Below, piece after piece: positions 36,004 to 45,717 of a DNA stretch of 64,000 bases. How positions within the stretch are numbered: position 1 is the stretch's first letter; every line of letters begins with the position of its first letter. The notes under the pieces are model-generated. The model was not told the origin of the DNA, did not search any database, and was given only the letters and a program-made list of their open reading frames with translations. The DNA is from Lachnospiraceae bacterium (lineage in GTDB: Bacteria; Bacillota; Clostridia; Lachnospirales; Lachnospiraceae), in assembly GCA_910575075.1 (NCBI GenBank), contig CAJTCY010000006.1, positions 1 to 64,000 on the forward strand, in the 5' to 3' direction. The translations under genes and the position numbers were made by a program.

Positions 36004-36180
36004 ATATCTATCGGGAAAATACTGGGAATCATCGAGATTGTTTTAAGTGTTCTTATGCTGTTGGTCCGTGCTTCATACCAGGATGCCCTCACTGCTGGAG
36101 GTTGTGTAGGAGTTGGCTTCATGCTTTTCGGTTTTTATAAAACTGATTCAGAAATAGAAAAAAAGTTTATGGAGAGTTAA
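36004..36180 (+). pseudogene. Small two-helix membrane peptide lacking a normal start
   Basis: An open frame after AAAGGAGAAAATTTT reads xSIGKILGIIEIVLSVLMLL and later GGCVGVGFMLFGFY, ending in IEKKFMES. The expected start codon is ATA instead of ATG, so expression is doubtful. The rest of 35889-36291 holds no other gene. Confidence 0.4.
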
Positions 36181-36291
36181 ATTCCCGGTTGCCGGACAGA
36201 TGGGGAATATTCTTTGACGCTCTGCAATCAGGGATATTTTTTGATGATTGGACAGGCAGGAGAATCAGAGTTTAAGGAGGAAATAACAATC

Positions 36292-37041
36292 ATGGAGTAT
36301 ATCAAAGTAACGAAAGAAAATATTGACAAGGAACATATTTGCTGCGCTATATCGAATAACAGAGATATACAGGTTTCATCAAAAAAAGACTGGATGCAGA
36401 AATGCTTTGATGACGGCCTGGTTTTTCTGAAAAGCACAGAGAGGGGAAAATGCTTCATTGAGTATATCCCAGCTGAAAACGCATGGGTTCCCATCATTGC
36501 AGAAAATTATATGTATATTGATTGCTTTTGGGTATCGGGTTCATTCAAAGGGCATGGATATTCCAATGATCTGCTCAATGAGTGTATGAAAGATTCAAAA
36601 GGAAAAGGCAAACTGGGACTTTGCATCCTCTCTTCTGCAAAGAAAAAACCGTTTTTGTCTGACCCCAAATATCTGCTGCATAAAGGGTTTCAGGTGGCTG
36701 ACGTGTCAGATGCGGGGATCAATCTTATGTATCTTCCCTTTGATGAAAAAGCGGCTGTTCCAAGGTTTACGGAAGCGGCCAGGCATCCGCATATTGAAGA
36801 ACAGGGTTATGTTTTATATTATACCAATCAGTGTCCGTTTAATGGCAAGTATGTTCCGGTTGTGGAACAGACGGCGGCAGAAAATAATATCCCATTCAAG
36901 GCGGTCCGGATTGAAACAAAAGAACAGGCGCAGGCAGCGCCAAGCCCCTGCACCTCTTATGCAATGTTTTATAATGGCGGGTTCTTAACAAATGAACAAT
37001 TCAATGATAAAAAGTTCTTAAAACAATGCAAAAAGATTTAA
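36292..37041 (+). CDS. GNAT acetyltransferase with YoaP-like C-terminal domain
   Basis: About 249 residues. An N-terminal GNAT fold (CFIEYIPAENAWVPII, then SGSFKGHGYSNDLLNEC as the acetyl-CoA loop), followed by a YoaP-like domain (VLYYTNQCPFNGKYVPVVE, CxxF thioredoxin-like start; PSPCTSYAMFYNGGF). The substrate is unknown. ATG 36292 follows AAGGAGG. An in-frame start at 36214 lacks a site. A membrane-protein pseudogene overlaps its 3' end. Confidence 0.85.
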   Translation: MEYIKVTKENIDKEHICCAISNNRDIQVSSKKDWMQKCFDDGLVFLKSTERGKCFIEYIPAENAWVPIIAENYMYIDCFWVSGSFKGHGYSNDLLNECMKDSKGKGKLGLCILSSAKKKPFLSDPKYLLHKGFQVADVSDAGINLMYLPFDEKAAVPRFTEAARHPHIEEQGYVLYYTNQCPFNGKYVPVVEQTAAENNIPFKAVRIETKEQAQAAPSPCTSYAMFYNGGFLTNEQFNDKKFLKQCKKI

Positions 37042-37657
37042 ACATACGCATGCTGATACCGCCCTTTATGGCTGGCGTTGCTTTGGGGATAACTGCGAAA
37101 TTTGCGGACGGGCGGGAGATCCTGTACTATGCACCGGTACTTGCCGATATCATGGGACGGTTCGGCATATGGGTCTGGGCGGCGGCGCTGGTAGCGGTTC
37201 GTTCCAGGACGCCTTTCCTTGCGGCAGCCCGTCCCCTGGGTTTTTTGCCGGAATGCTGACGGCATATTATGGATATACGGTTCTGTTTTTGGGCTTTTTC
37301 CCGAAATCGCAGGTGGTTTTGTGGGAGCTGGTGGCTATGGCCACTCCGTTTTGCGGCTTTCTGATATGGCATGTACATAAAAAGAAGCATTACGCCAATT
37401 GGATTGCTTCACTGCCCTTTGCTCTGTTCTTTACGGAATGGTATTTAACGGTTTTTGCGGAAAGGTATCTTACGGTGGAAGAAAAGCTGTCATTATTGGT
37501 TGTCTATATAGGTATGACAGTTTCACTATTGGCAGCTGTTCCGGCGAAAAAAAGATTATTCGGGCTGCTATATGGATTCGGTTTGTCAGCGCTGTTGATC
37601 TGGCTGGTACAGGCCGGTGTGGTTGTGAACTTATATGAGCAGATGTTGAATGTATAG
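37026..37657 (+). pseudogene. Multi-helix membrane protein, frameshifted at a T-run
   Basis: The N-terminal frame (37026-37259) gives MQKDLNIRMLIPPFMAGVALG to AARPLGFLPEC. The second frame resumes at FFAGMLTAYYGYTVLF and runs to 37657, with at least four more helices. Adding one T to the T6 run at 37241-37246 joins both into one ~210-residue protein. The family is not recognised. Confidence 0.65.
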
Positions 37658-37789
37658 CCCTATTTGAAAATATACCCATCCGGGCATACCGCAATGCATA
37701 TGCTTCGCATGGGCGCGCTTTGCGCGATAAAGTATAAGAAAGCAGTCGGACAGCTGATGAGGAATTAATAAAATTTTAGGAGGACGGCT

Positions 37790-38579
37790 ATGAAAAAGAA
37801 ACTGGTGGTTGCTATAGCAGGCATCGTATTGGTTGGAATCTTATGTGTTTGGTTTCTCACAAAAAATAAGCCTGCCGGGCAAGTAATAATTGAACGCTTA
37901 AATGAAGCGGTATCCCATTATACGGACATGAATATAAAAGACGACGGGGCATATTCTCTGAAAGTCTCTGATACGCAAATGCTGGTAACGACATATATGC
38001 CTGACTATATCATCTATGGGGTTTCTGTAGATGAGTATACTGTCCGGCCGGGCCAGATAGATGAGACATTCACAACAGAAAAGGAACAGGATCTGCCAAT
38101 CTGTAATTATAACAATATGTTGCTTTTTTGATGAAAAAGCAGACAAATTTTATAATGTAAAATTTGATGAAAAAGGCAGTCCGGTCATCCCCAATTTTAC
38201 AGAAGCAAAAGAATTGGCTTATGAACTTGAGCTGCCAGACACCGATGCAGTAGAAGAGATATCCCTCAAAAAGAATTCGGATAGTCCAATCGTGATAAAC
38301 AGCAAAGACGATGTGGAAAAAATAATGGGTGTTCTGAAAGGTATAAAACCTACCACAAAAAGCGGTGCAATAGGTACGCCCGTCCGTGTGGAAAACATTA
38401 TCAGTGCAGACTTTATCAGGAACGGGGATGTGATATGCGGGTTATTCTTCTATGAAGATGCGGGAGAATATTTTATCGAACAGACGGGCAACGGAGTATA
38501 CACGTTTTCCAAAGAAGCGTATGATCTGATAGATAACTATATTCCGTATATCAATTACGAACCGCAAGAGGTGAAATGA
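37790..38579 (+). pseudogene. Secreted/anchored DUF5301-like protein, frameshifted at a T-run
   Basis: An N-terminal membrane helix (VVAIAGIVLVGILCVWFL) is followed by an extracellular domain. The first frame stops at 38131, the second continues as EKADKFYNVKFDEKGS to 38579. Removing one T from the T6 run at 38124-38129 gives one continuous ~262-residue protein. The C-terminal part (VINSKDDVEKIMGVLKGI) resembles DUF5301 domains. ATG 37790 follows AGGAGGACGG. Confidence 0.65.
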
Positions 38580-38593
38580 GGGAGGAAAAGAGA

Positions 38594-38788
38594 ATGCGTC
38601 ATATTTATATTCGTGAAATCATTGGGTTAATCTGGCTGGTTGCGGCCATTGTATGCGGAGTGTCCGGCAACTTCCCGATGGCGGGGCTTTATATCATTTT
38701 GGCAGGTGTATTTTTATACTCCGCATATGCGGCATGGAAAAAAGAAAAGAACGGCAGGGGGAAGGTAATATGGGACAGGCGCTCCTGA
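38594..38788 (+). CDS. Small two-helix membrane protein
   Basis: 64 residues: MRHIYIREIIGLIWLVAAIV then GLYIILAGVFLYSAYAAW and a basic tail. ATG 38594 follows GAGGGAGGAAAAG. It overlaps the ATPase gene by 19 bases, so it is probably translated in the same operon and may be a transporter accessory. Confidence 0.6.
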   Translation: MRHIYIREIIGLIWLVAAIVCGVSGNFPMAGLYIILAGVFLYSAYAAWKKEKNGRGKVIWDRRS

Positions 38789-39477
38789 CGGTGGAAAATC
38801 TAAGCGCATGGTACAGTAATGAGAAAATGGTACTTTCGGATTTTTCCTTTGAACTGGCCGAACATGAAGTGGCAGGATTGATCGGGCTGAACGGGGTCGG
38901 GAAAACCACATTCCTGAAGGTGCTTTCCGGTCTGTTGCCTACCTTCCGTTCAGACGGTATCTGCTTTTGCAGTTCCCTTGTGGATTTCAGGAAACAGGAT
39001 TTTAAGCTGTGCCGCTATACGGTGTTTGCCGAGGATAATTCTTTTTCCTATTTTACCTTCCGGGAATATCTGGCCTATGTATGCGCCGCTTATGGGATAG
39101 AGGTTCCGGATGTGTCGGAGCTGATACAGGGCTTTCATTTTGAAGCGTATGCGGATACCCTGTTACGGGAGCTGTCAACCGGGAACCGGAAAAAAGCATT
39201 CCTGATCACGGCTTTTGCCCTGAAACCAAGGCTGCTTCTTCTGGATGAGCCGGTGAATGGGCTGGATTTCCAAAGTACGGAATACCTGTATGAGCAGATT
39301 GACGGGTACAAGGAGCATGGGACCATCCTGTTTTCCTCCCACATCTTGGAGAGTATTACGCTGACTTCTGACCGGGTATTTGTCCTGGAGGATGGGAAAA
39401 TCCGGCAGACATTTGAACATGGACAGATCAATGCCGAGGATATCCGGGAGGCTCTGCATGATGAAAATGACAGGTAA
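38770..39477 (+). CDS. ABC transporter ATPase
   Basis: About 235 residues. Walker A GLNGVGKTT near 38-46, signature LSTGNRKK (variant), Walker B LLLLDEPVNGLD, and H-loop SSH. A member of the ABC-2 exporter group. ATG 38770 was chosen (GGGGGAAGG upstream). An earlier in-frame start lies inside the previous gene. Its permease partner downstream is truncated, so the system is likely incomplete. Confidence 0.85.
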   Translation: MGQALLTVENLSAWYSNEKMVLSDFSFELAEHEVAGLIGLNGVGKTTFLKVLSGLLPTFRSDGICFCSSLVDFRKQDFKLCRYTVFAEDNSFSYFTFREYLAYVCAAYGIEVPDVSELIQGFHFEAYADTLLRELSTGNRKKAFLITAFALKPRLLLLDEPVNGLDFQSTEYLYEQIDGYKEHGTILFSSHILESITLTSDRVFVLEDGKIRQTFEHGQINAEDIREALHDENDR

Positions 39478-39838
39478 GGCCTTTGGTAAAAAGTTGTTTG
39501 GAGCAAAGTATGAGCGGTTGCCACGGACACTTTTGATTGACATCATCGTATTTTGGGGGCTGTATATCGCAGGCTTTCAGGTGCAGGTTGCAGCCTCTGT
39601 CCGGGTGCTGATGATAAATGTTTTTACGGCCGGCGTGATGTGGCAGGCTCTTTCTTCCGGTGATAATGCGGAAGAATTGAAGCATATGCTGATGCTGCCG
39701 CACCAGAACCGGGAATTTGTTTTCTCCTATGTGGCTGTACTGGGAGCCTATGCGGTTCTTACAAAGACAGGGCTGCTTCTGGCGGTCTTGCTGGCCGTTT
39801 CAGAATTGTACAATGAAGTTATTTCAGGACGTATGTGA
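39458..39838 (+). pseudogene. ABC permease, N-terminal fragment
   Basis: About 126 residues with two to three hydrophobic segments (RTLLIDIIVFWGLYIAGF; FVFSYVAVLGAYAVL). It starts at ATG 39458 or 39461, overlapping the ATPase by 17-20 bases. It stops at 39838 and lacks most helices expected for the partner of the ATPase. Unrelated sequence follows. Confidence 0.65.
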
Positions 39839-39845
39839 GTAGCTT

Positions 39846-40064
39846 GATCTGCCGATCGCCATTGCAAAATATAGTCAAAGAGAATGTGCAGTTGAAAATC
39901 ATGCAGATGCCTCATGCCTTGCAGAATTATATCAGGAGATTGTCTCAACATTTAACAAAATATATATCTGCTGTGAAAATGGGGACTATATACTCGCATT
40001 TCTGTCGACCGTCTGTCTCCAGCGGGATTTGGACGAACTGGACGGTTTGGTTTCAAATTTCTGA
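39846..40064 (+). pseudogene. C-terminal fragment of an unrecognised soluble protein
   Basis: An open frame without a start reads DLPIAIAKYSQREC, ASCLAELYQEIVSTF and CLQRDLDELDGLVSNF before TGA 40062. It is helical and soluble. It is joined to the truncated permease, probably by a deletion. Confidence 0.4.
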
Positions 40065-40114
40065 TGCCATCCGGAACCAAAAGATTATCTATAAGAAGAT
40101 AGGAGGTTTTTAAA

Positions 40115-40771
40115 ATGGAGATATTGAGGGCAGAGAATCTTTCAAAGGTATACCGCCAGAATACGGTATCCTTGCAGGCCTTGCGGAATGTATCGTTGAC
40201 AGTTCAAAAAGGAGAATTTGTCGCCATTCTGGGGAGAAGCGGTTCCGGGAAATCCACGCTTCTGAACATCCTGGCCGGTTTGGACTGCCCTACGGAGGGA
40301 AAGTTCTGCATTGACGGCGTGGATCTCTTTCAGCTGAGCGAAGAAAAAAGGACGCTGCTTCGGCGGGAAAAAGTAGGGTTTGTATTCCAATCATACGAAT
40401 TGCTGCCTTCACTGTCTGTCATGAAAAATATCCGCCTGCCGGAGCTTACAGCAGATGATGATTATGTGAAGGAGCTTCTTGATGCACTGGGAATCGGACA
40501 GTATGAGAGATGTTATCCGGATCAGTTATCAGGAGGGGAACAGCAGAGGGCGGCGATTGCAAGGGCGCTGATCAACCACCCGTCGCTTCTCTTAGCCGAT
40601 GAGCCGACGGGGAATCTGGATTCCAAGACGGAGAGGACCGTCATAGAGCTGTTGAAAAAACTGGCGGCAAAATACGGAACCAGTATCCTGCTTGTCACGC
40701 ATAATGAAAGCCTTATAAAAGATGCAGACCGTGTCATTCGTTTGGAGGATGGTGAAATTGTCAATGGATAG
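40115..40771 (+). CDS. ABC ATPase of an FtsX-type transporter
   Basis: 218 residues of the MacB/LolD class: Walker A GRSGSGKST near 39-47, signature LSGGEQQR, Walker B LLLADEPTGNLD and H-loop THN. AGGAGG lies ahead of ATG 40115. Its stop overlaps the permease start by eight bases. Members energise FtsX-type permeases for antimicrobial-peptide resistance, and this one is near a two-component system. Confidence 0.92.
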   Translation: MEILRAENLSKVYRQNTVSLQALRNVSLTVQKGEFVAILGRSGSGKSTLLNILAGLDCPTEGKFCIDGVDLFQLSEEKRTLLRREKVGFVFQSYELLPSLSVMKNIRLPELTADDDYVKELLDALGIGQYERCYPDQLSGGEQQRAAIARALINHPSLLLADEPTGNLDSKTERTVIELLKKLAAKYGTSILLVTHNESLIKDADRVIRLEDGEIVNG

Positions 40772-43142
40772 GAAGAGAATAAGAACTGTCGTGAGAGGTT
40801 ATCTTTGGAAGGAGAAAGCAAATACCGTCCTTACAAGCCTGTTCCTTTGTTTTGTTATGGTATTTCTTTTGATTGGGAACCAGCTTTTTGTAAATGTCCA
40901 GATGGCGAACCTACAGAATGCGGAGGCTTTGGAGGGAAAGCAGCATGTGACATATTCCGGTATCACGGAGGCTGAATTTCAGAAGATAAAAGCATTTGAT
41001 TTCGTGGCAGATGCCGGAGTGAGTTTTCATTTGGGACAGACAGAGGATGGGACGGCGTTTGACTATGTAGACGAAAGCTGGCGGGCGCTGGGCGCAGACA
41101 TGTCTGAGGCGAATATCAAGCAGGTCATAGATGGACATTGGGCGCAAAAAGAAAATGAAGTTGTGTTTACAAAGAACTATGTAGAAAAATACGGGTTAAA
41201 GGCAGGTGATACGGTTTCTGTTGATCTGACAGCCACAGATGCAGATACGGGAGATGTGCTGTATTGCCTGCCGGGGCTTAAGCTTACGGTTGTTGGCGTT
41301 ATAGACAATATGACTGGATTCACAGACCGAAAAAATGGATATGTCTCGGAGGAGCTTGCACAGAAAATCCTCCGGGAGAAAAACGGACGGGTAAACGCTG
41401 TGATCCGGTTTACCGATCAGGAAAAGATCACGGAATACCATGCTAAGCTGAATGCTTATTTGGGATGGGAAGAAGACGTGAATGCGCAGATCAATTACAT
41501 GCTTACCGAAGTAATCGAGGATGGCGGAACCCTGAAGAAGCAGAATACAGCCATGAATCTAACCATATGGCTGGTATGCGTCCTGATTGTGTATCATATT
41601 TTTTACAACCGTCTTTTTGAAAGAAAACGGGACTTTATCGCTTTAAGGGAAATAGGGTTCCAGACAAAGGACTTGCAGAAAATTGTCGGAACGGAATTCC
41701 TGATTTTTGTTTTGATAGGATTTGTGGGAGGAATCCTGGCAGGCAGTTTTCTGAATCAAGCGGTATATGGGGAGGTTATGAAGGCATTTGTCTATGCTTA
41801 TGATGCAGAGGAGATTGTTTCTCCGGAGTTATCCTTAAACAGTATCCGGAATACGGGTATTCTGTTTCTGCTCATCATGATTCCGGGCATTGTGGGCCTT
41901 ATGCTGCAGCTAAAGAATGTTACGCCCATGGAACTGATGCGTGGCAGGAGAAAAAATATAAGGAAACAGTTTTTGGCGCTGATCATCGTTTCGCTTTCAG
42001 CCGTTTTGATCAGCGCACTGGGAATTCAGGATAATCAAAGTGACGAGGGCATTCTTTTTGTAAAAGAATATGTTCCGGGGGATCTGCAGGTGACAGCGGG
42101 AAGCATCTATGAAAATATAGCGGGCGGAGAGATTCCGTCCATATCGGATACGGATTTTCAGAAAATGGAAGCGCTTCCGGGCATCCGGCAGATACAGGAT
42201 TATGAAATCAATTATGACAGGGGGATATTCTTATGCGAGGAGAAGGAAAAACTAAGCGCAGACAGTGCGGATTATGCGTCGATGCTGGAAATGGAGCAGG
42301 AAATTGATGGAAAGAAGCAATGCTTATACAATCTGGTTTTGATATCAACAGATAATCTGAAAGCGTTGGTTCCGTCCTATGATGAAAAAAACGATGGCCC
42401 CGTTGCGATTATGGAAATGGAACTGGCAAAGACATTGAATTTAGGAATCGGGGATGAGTTTACAATCTATGACGAGCAATTGATCCAAACCGCTTCAAAA
42501 ACCGGCTGCACGAGTGCCCGCGTAAAGCTTCTGGATACCCAGAATGTGATATTGTCAGAAAGCCATGTAGGGGGAAACCTGTTGGTAGTGGACAGGGAGA
42601 CGGCACAGTTATTCCCTGGTGAACGATACCGACAGGTTGTCAATGTGTGGATGGATGGAAATATGGAGGAAAAAGCGGTATCCGACCTGGAGCATATCTC
42701 AAAATCCAGCGGATATATAGTCCGCAATGCCGGCCGGCAGATCCGGAAGTATATGGATCTGAACCATAGCCAGAAGGTCATGCATTGTTTTTTTATCATC
42801 ATCCTTGCAGTGATCGGTTTACTGGTCTGTTTCAATACTGTATTTGCAAACCTGCTGAACAGGAGAAATGATTTTCAGGTTATGCATAAAATCGGCATCA
42901 GAAAAAGAGAGATGTATTGGATGGTGTTGAGAGAAGGTCTGCTGCAAGGCGGTATAGCAGCAGGGATCACAGCGATCACACAATTCGCTATGGCAATAGG
43001 CAGGCAGGAGTCATTTTTTAGGATATTCGTAATCACTGATGCGGGAATGATGACAGCGTGCGCTTTGTTCCCGGTTTTCATACTTTGGTATATGTTTCAT
43101 AGAAGGATAGTAACTATTTATGATGGAGGGAGAGCATCATGA
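40764..43142 (+). CDS. FtsX-type ABC permease, large
   Basis: About 792 residues with an N-terminal helix (~23-43), a large extracytoplasmic domain (~50-265), a three-helix FtsX domain (~270-395), a second helix (~415-430) and extracytoplasmic domain (~435-665), and a second FtsX domain to the end. This duplicated layout suits MacB-like mechanotransmission or peptide-sensing transporters. ATG 40764 was chosen as it lies at the end of the ATPase gene. Confidence 0.88.
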   Translation: MDRKRIRTVVRGYLWKEKANTVLTSLFLCFVMVFLLIGNQLFVNVQMANLQNAEALEGKQHVTYSGITEAEFQKIKAFDFVADAGVSFHLGQTEDGTAFDYVDESWRALGADMSEANIKQVIDGHWAQKENEVVFTKNYVEKYGLKAGDTVSVDLTATDADTGDVLYCLPGLKLTVVGVIDNMTGFTDRKNGYVSEELAQKILREKNGRVNAVIRFTDQEKITEYHAKLNAYLGWEEDVNAQINYMLTEVIEDGGTLKKQNTAMNLTIWLVCVLIVYHIFYNRLFERKRDFIALREIGFQTKDLQKIVGTEFLIFVLIGFVGGILAGSFLNQAVYGEVMKAFVYAYDAEEIVSPELSLNSIRNTGILFLLIMIPGIVGLMLQLKNVTPMELMRGRRKNIRKQFLALIIVSLSAVLISALGIQDNQSDEGILFVKEYVPGDLQVTAGSIYENIAGGEIPSISDTDFQKMEALPGIRQIQDYEINYDRGIFLCEEKEKLSADSADYASMLEMEQEIDGKKQCLYNLVLISTDNLKALVPSYDEKNDGPVAIMEMELAKTLNLGIGDEFTIYDEQLIQTASKTGCTSARVKLLDTQNVILSESHVGGNLLVVDRETAQLFPGERYRQVVNVWMDGNMEEKAVSDLEHISKSSGYIVRNAGRQIRKYMDLNHSQKVMHCFFIIILAVIGLLVCFNTVFANLLNRRNDFQVMHKIGIRKREMYWMVLREGLLQGGIAAGITAITQFAMAIGRQESFFRIFVITDAGMMTACALFPVFILWYMFHRRIVTIYDGGRAS

Positions 43143-43179
43143 AAACATTGTTGGTTGAGGATAATATTAAAGGATACAC

Positions 43180-43875
43180 ATGGAAACGAAAAATAAAAAG
43201 ATATTATATGTAGAAGATGATTTAAGCCTCATTGAAGGCCTGAAATACACACTGGAGAAAAACGGTTTTGCGGTGGATAATGCCCGTACCGTTAAGGAGA
43301 CGTATCAATTCTTCCAGATAGGACAGTATGACCTTTTATTACTTGATGTTACGCTGCCGGATGGGACAGGCTTTGATGTCTGCCAGGAAGTACGAAAGAC
43401 TTCCGCCGTTCCGATTATATTCCTGACAGCTTCGGATGAAGAAATCAGCATTGTAAAAGGGCTGGACATGGGCGGGGATGACTACATTACCAAACCTTTT
43501 AAACTGGGAGAAGTCCTTTCAAGGATCAACGCATTGATGCGCCGCTCTGAGCAATTCAAAAAGAGCGGGATGGTACTGGAATCCAACGGGATCAGGATGG
43601 ATCTGTTGGAGCGGATTTGTTGGAAGGGGGAGACAGAATTGCCCTTGACATTGGTGGAATATAAGCTGCTCTGCCTGTTCTTGAAGAATCCAGGCCGCAT
43701 TCTGCCAAGGAAACTGATCTTGGACCGCCTTTGGGATGGGAACGGTAGTTATGTGGATGACAATACCCTTTCCGTCTATATACGCAGGCTTCGGAGGAAA
43801 ATTGAAGATGACCCGAATTCCCCCACAAAGCTTCTGACGGAAATTGGTTTTGGCTATAAATGGGCCGGGAAGTAG
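43180..43875 (+). CDS. OmpR-family response regulator
   Basis: 231 residues. A REC domain with YVEDD (acidic pair), the phosphorylated Asp in LLLLDVTLPDG, and Lys in YITKPFK. A C-terminal winged helix with TLVEYKLLCLFLKNPGRI, RLWDGNGSYVDDNTLSVYIRRLR and EIGFGYKW. A short remnant reading MKTLLVEDN from ATG 43140 lies just upstream, a relic of another regulator start. The kinase follows four bases later. Probable target: the operator-like sequence before the transporter at 48304. Confidence 0.92.
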   Translation: METKNKKILYVEDDLSLIEGLKYTLEKNGFAVDNARTVKETYQFFQIGQYDLLLLDVTLPDGTGFDVCQEVRKTSAVPIIFLTASDEEISIVKGLDMGGDDYITKPFKLGEVLSRINALMRRSEQFKKSGMVLESNGIRMDLLERICWKGETELPLTLVEYKLLCLFLKNPGRILPRKLILDRLWDGNGSYVDDNTLSVYIRRLRRKIEDDPNSPTKLLTEIGFGYKWAGK

Positions 43876-43879
43876 AGGA

Positions 43880-45115
43880 ATGAAAAGAATGGGAAAAGAA
43901 ACAAGGAGGATGCTGTGCTGCCTGCTTGCCATCTGTCTGGCTGCGGCAGCAGGTTTCACGATCCTTTTATCCTATATGACAAATGATTTCCAGAAAACCA
44001 TGGTGGAGCATGATTATGGGACGGCAGGGTATCTGGTAAACCACCCGGACACAAATCTGGCAGCCGCATTTACGAAAGACAAAACGGATTCTGACATGGA
44101 GGCCGGAAAGCAGGTTCTATGGGAAACCGGCTATCATGAAAATGCTGATCCCAGGCTGATTTCTGCTGTTGCTGCTTACCAGAAGCGTATCGCCGCAGGC
44201 TTTGGAGGTATGCTTTTTGGCATTTTTCTGGCTGTTTTCCTGACGGTCTGGATCTACATCCGGAAACAAAACAAAGCGATAGCAAAGGCAGATACCATGA
44301 TCAACCGGTTCCTTTCAGGGGATACGGGACAGAGGATTGACAGTGAGGAAACCGGGGACTGGTACAGCCTGTTCCACAGGATCAATGAGCTTGCCGCTAT
44401 CCTCTCTGCCCAGGCAGAGCATGAAAAACAGACGCGGATATTTTTACAGGATATGATCTCGGATGTTTCCCACCAGTTAAAGACGCCCCTGGCAGCGCTT
44501 AAAATGTATGATGAGATCATGGCGCAGGAAGGGACGGACAGGGAGGCTATCCAGGCATTCAGCCAGAAATCCCTGCGGGAAATACGCCGGGTGGAGGATG
44601 TGGTTTATACGCTCTTAAAAATAGCCAGGCTGGATGCAGGCACGGTCAGGATGGAAAAGGCGGAGGAAAACATGGAAATGCTCCTTAAGGATGTGACGGA
44701 ACGCTTTGAGATACTGGCAGCCCAGGAAGCGAAAGAAATTGTGTTATCCGGGAACAGCGGTGTTTCTCTTTACTGTGATGCCCTCTGGATGTCGGAAGCT
44801 TTGGGGAATGTGGTAAAAAATGCGCTGGAGCATACTCAAAGAGGCGGGAAAGTAGTGATCAGCTGGGAGAGGATGCCCCTTCTTACAAACATTGTGGTGG
44901 AGGACAACGGGACAGGGATTCACCAGGAGGATATCCATAATATCTTCAAGCGGTTTTACCGGAGCCGGTTTTCCCAGGATACCCATGGGATCGGCCTGGG
45001 ACTGCCGCTGGCAAAATCCATTGTGGAAGCCCACCAGGGGACGGTTTCCGTAACCAGCAGGGTTGGCCAGGGAAGCAGATTTGTCTTGAGCTTTTTCCAT
45101 CTTACAAAACCGTAA
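43880..45115 (+). CDS. Sensor histidine kinase
   Basis: About 411 residues. Two transmembrane helices (~10-32 and ~105-130) bracket an extracytoplasmic domain of about 70 residues, followed by a HAMP-like segment, H-box SDVSHQLKTPLAAL, N-box NVVKNALEHT and G-boxes DNGTGI and GIGLGLPLA. ATG 43880 follows AGAGG and comes four bases after the regulator stop. The last codons (HLTKP, stop) overlap the left copy of the 18-bp repeat, so insertion at this site left the protein intact. Confidence 0.92.
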   Translation: MKRMGKETRRMLCCLLAICLAAAAGFTILLSYMTNDFQKTMVEHDYGTAGYLVNHPDTNLAAAFTKDKTDSDMEAGKQVLWETGYHENADPRLISAVAAYQKRIAAGFGGMLFGIFLAVFLTVWIYIRKQNKAIAKADTMINRFLSGDTGQRIDSEETGDWYSLFHRINELAAILSAQAEHEKQTRIFLQDMISDVSHQLKTPLAALKMYDEIMAQEGTDREAIQAFSQKSLREIRRVEDVVYTLLKIARLDAGTVRMEKAEENMEMLLKDVTERFEILAAQEAKEIVLSGNSGVSLYCDALWMSEALGNVVKNALEHTQRGGKVVISWERMPLLTNIVVEDNGTGIHQEDIHNIFKRFYRSRFSQDTHGIGLGLPLAKSIVEAHQGTVSVTSRVGQGSRFVLSFFHLTKP

Positions 45116-45116
45116 G
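45099..45116 (+). repeat. 18-bp direct repeat, left copy
   Basis: atcttacaaaaccgtaag, containing the kinase stop codon, is identical to 48229-48246. The two copies bound a 3.1-kb insertion. Confidence 0.85.
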
Positions 45117-45133
45117 TGGGAGGTGGGAGTGGA

Positions 45134-45217
45134 AATGTTGGAATTTAGGGAGATTGCGAGGACAGGGGAAGAAAATTTACACCAAATGAGGGAGCTTTGG
45201 AACGATGATGTGAAATG
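45134..45217 (+). other. Short open frame of unknown value
   Basis: ATG 45134 follows GGGAGGTGGGAGTGGAA and encodes 27 residues (MLEFREIARTGEEN...). It may be the start of a lost gene. No match is recognised. Confidence 0.3.
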
Positions 45218-45321
45218 AAATTTTAAGAGAGTAGCAACAGACCAGTGGTTTTGTGGCGGTACTTCTAACACCATACTTAAGAAGTGAGGATTGGAAATTA
45301 CTAGAGAAAGGACGGAGGATA

Positions 45322-45561
45322 ATGCAACTGATATATGCAAGGTACAATAAGTATCACAATAGCATTGATATTACGACATTTAATGGCTATCTGCTGCGGA
45401 TTGACTGTAGTAAGGCGGAGCATGGGTTGAAGGTAACGCCTAATTCGCAATGTGCTTTGAATGCACTGGCGATTGATGAACCGTTGGAATACGCAAGGTT
45501 GTATCTGGATGGGGAGATGCAGGCTTGGGGGGATGCGGAGGATAGTTTGGAAGTGTGGTAA
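45322..45561 (+). CDS. DUF6061-like small protein
   Basis: 79 residues: MQLIYARYNKYHNSIDITTF, then LLRIDCSKAE and a Leu/Asp-rich C-terminus DEPLEYARLYLDGEM. The pattern resembles DUF6061 proteins found on Firmicutes mobile elements, and the function is unknown. ATG 45322 follows GGACGGAGG. An earlier in-frame start at 45253 lacks a site. Confidence 0.7.
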   Translation: MQLIYARYNKYHNSIDITTFNGYLLRIDCSKAEHGLKVTPNSQCALNALAIDEPLEYARLYLDGEMQAWGDAEDSLEVW

Positions 45562-45717
45562 TGGTTTTATGAGAACCCTCACAGGTCATGAGATGGACTT
45601 GCGGGGGTTCTTTTGACAAAATCTAAGTTATAGTGGATAATCTTGGTAAGGATTGTTATAATGAAATAAATATGTATGTTGATTTGCAAATATAGTGTAG
45701 ATTCGGAGGCTGTTTGC

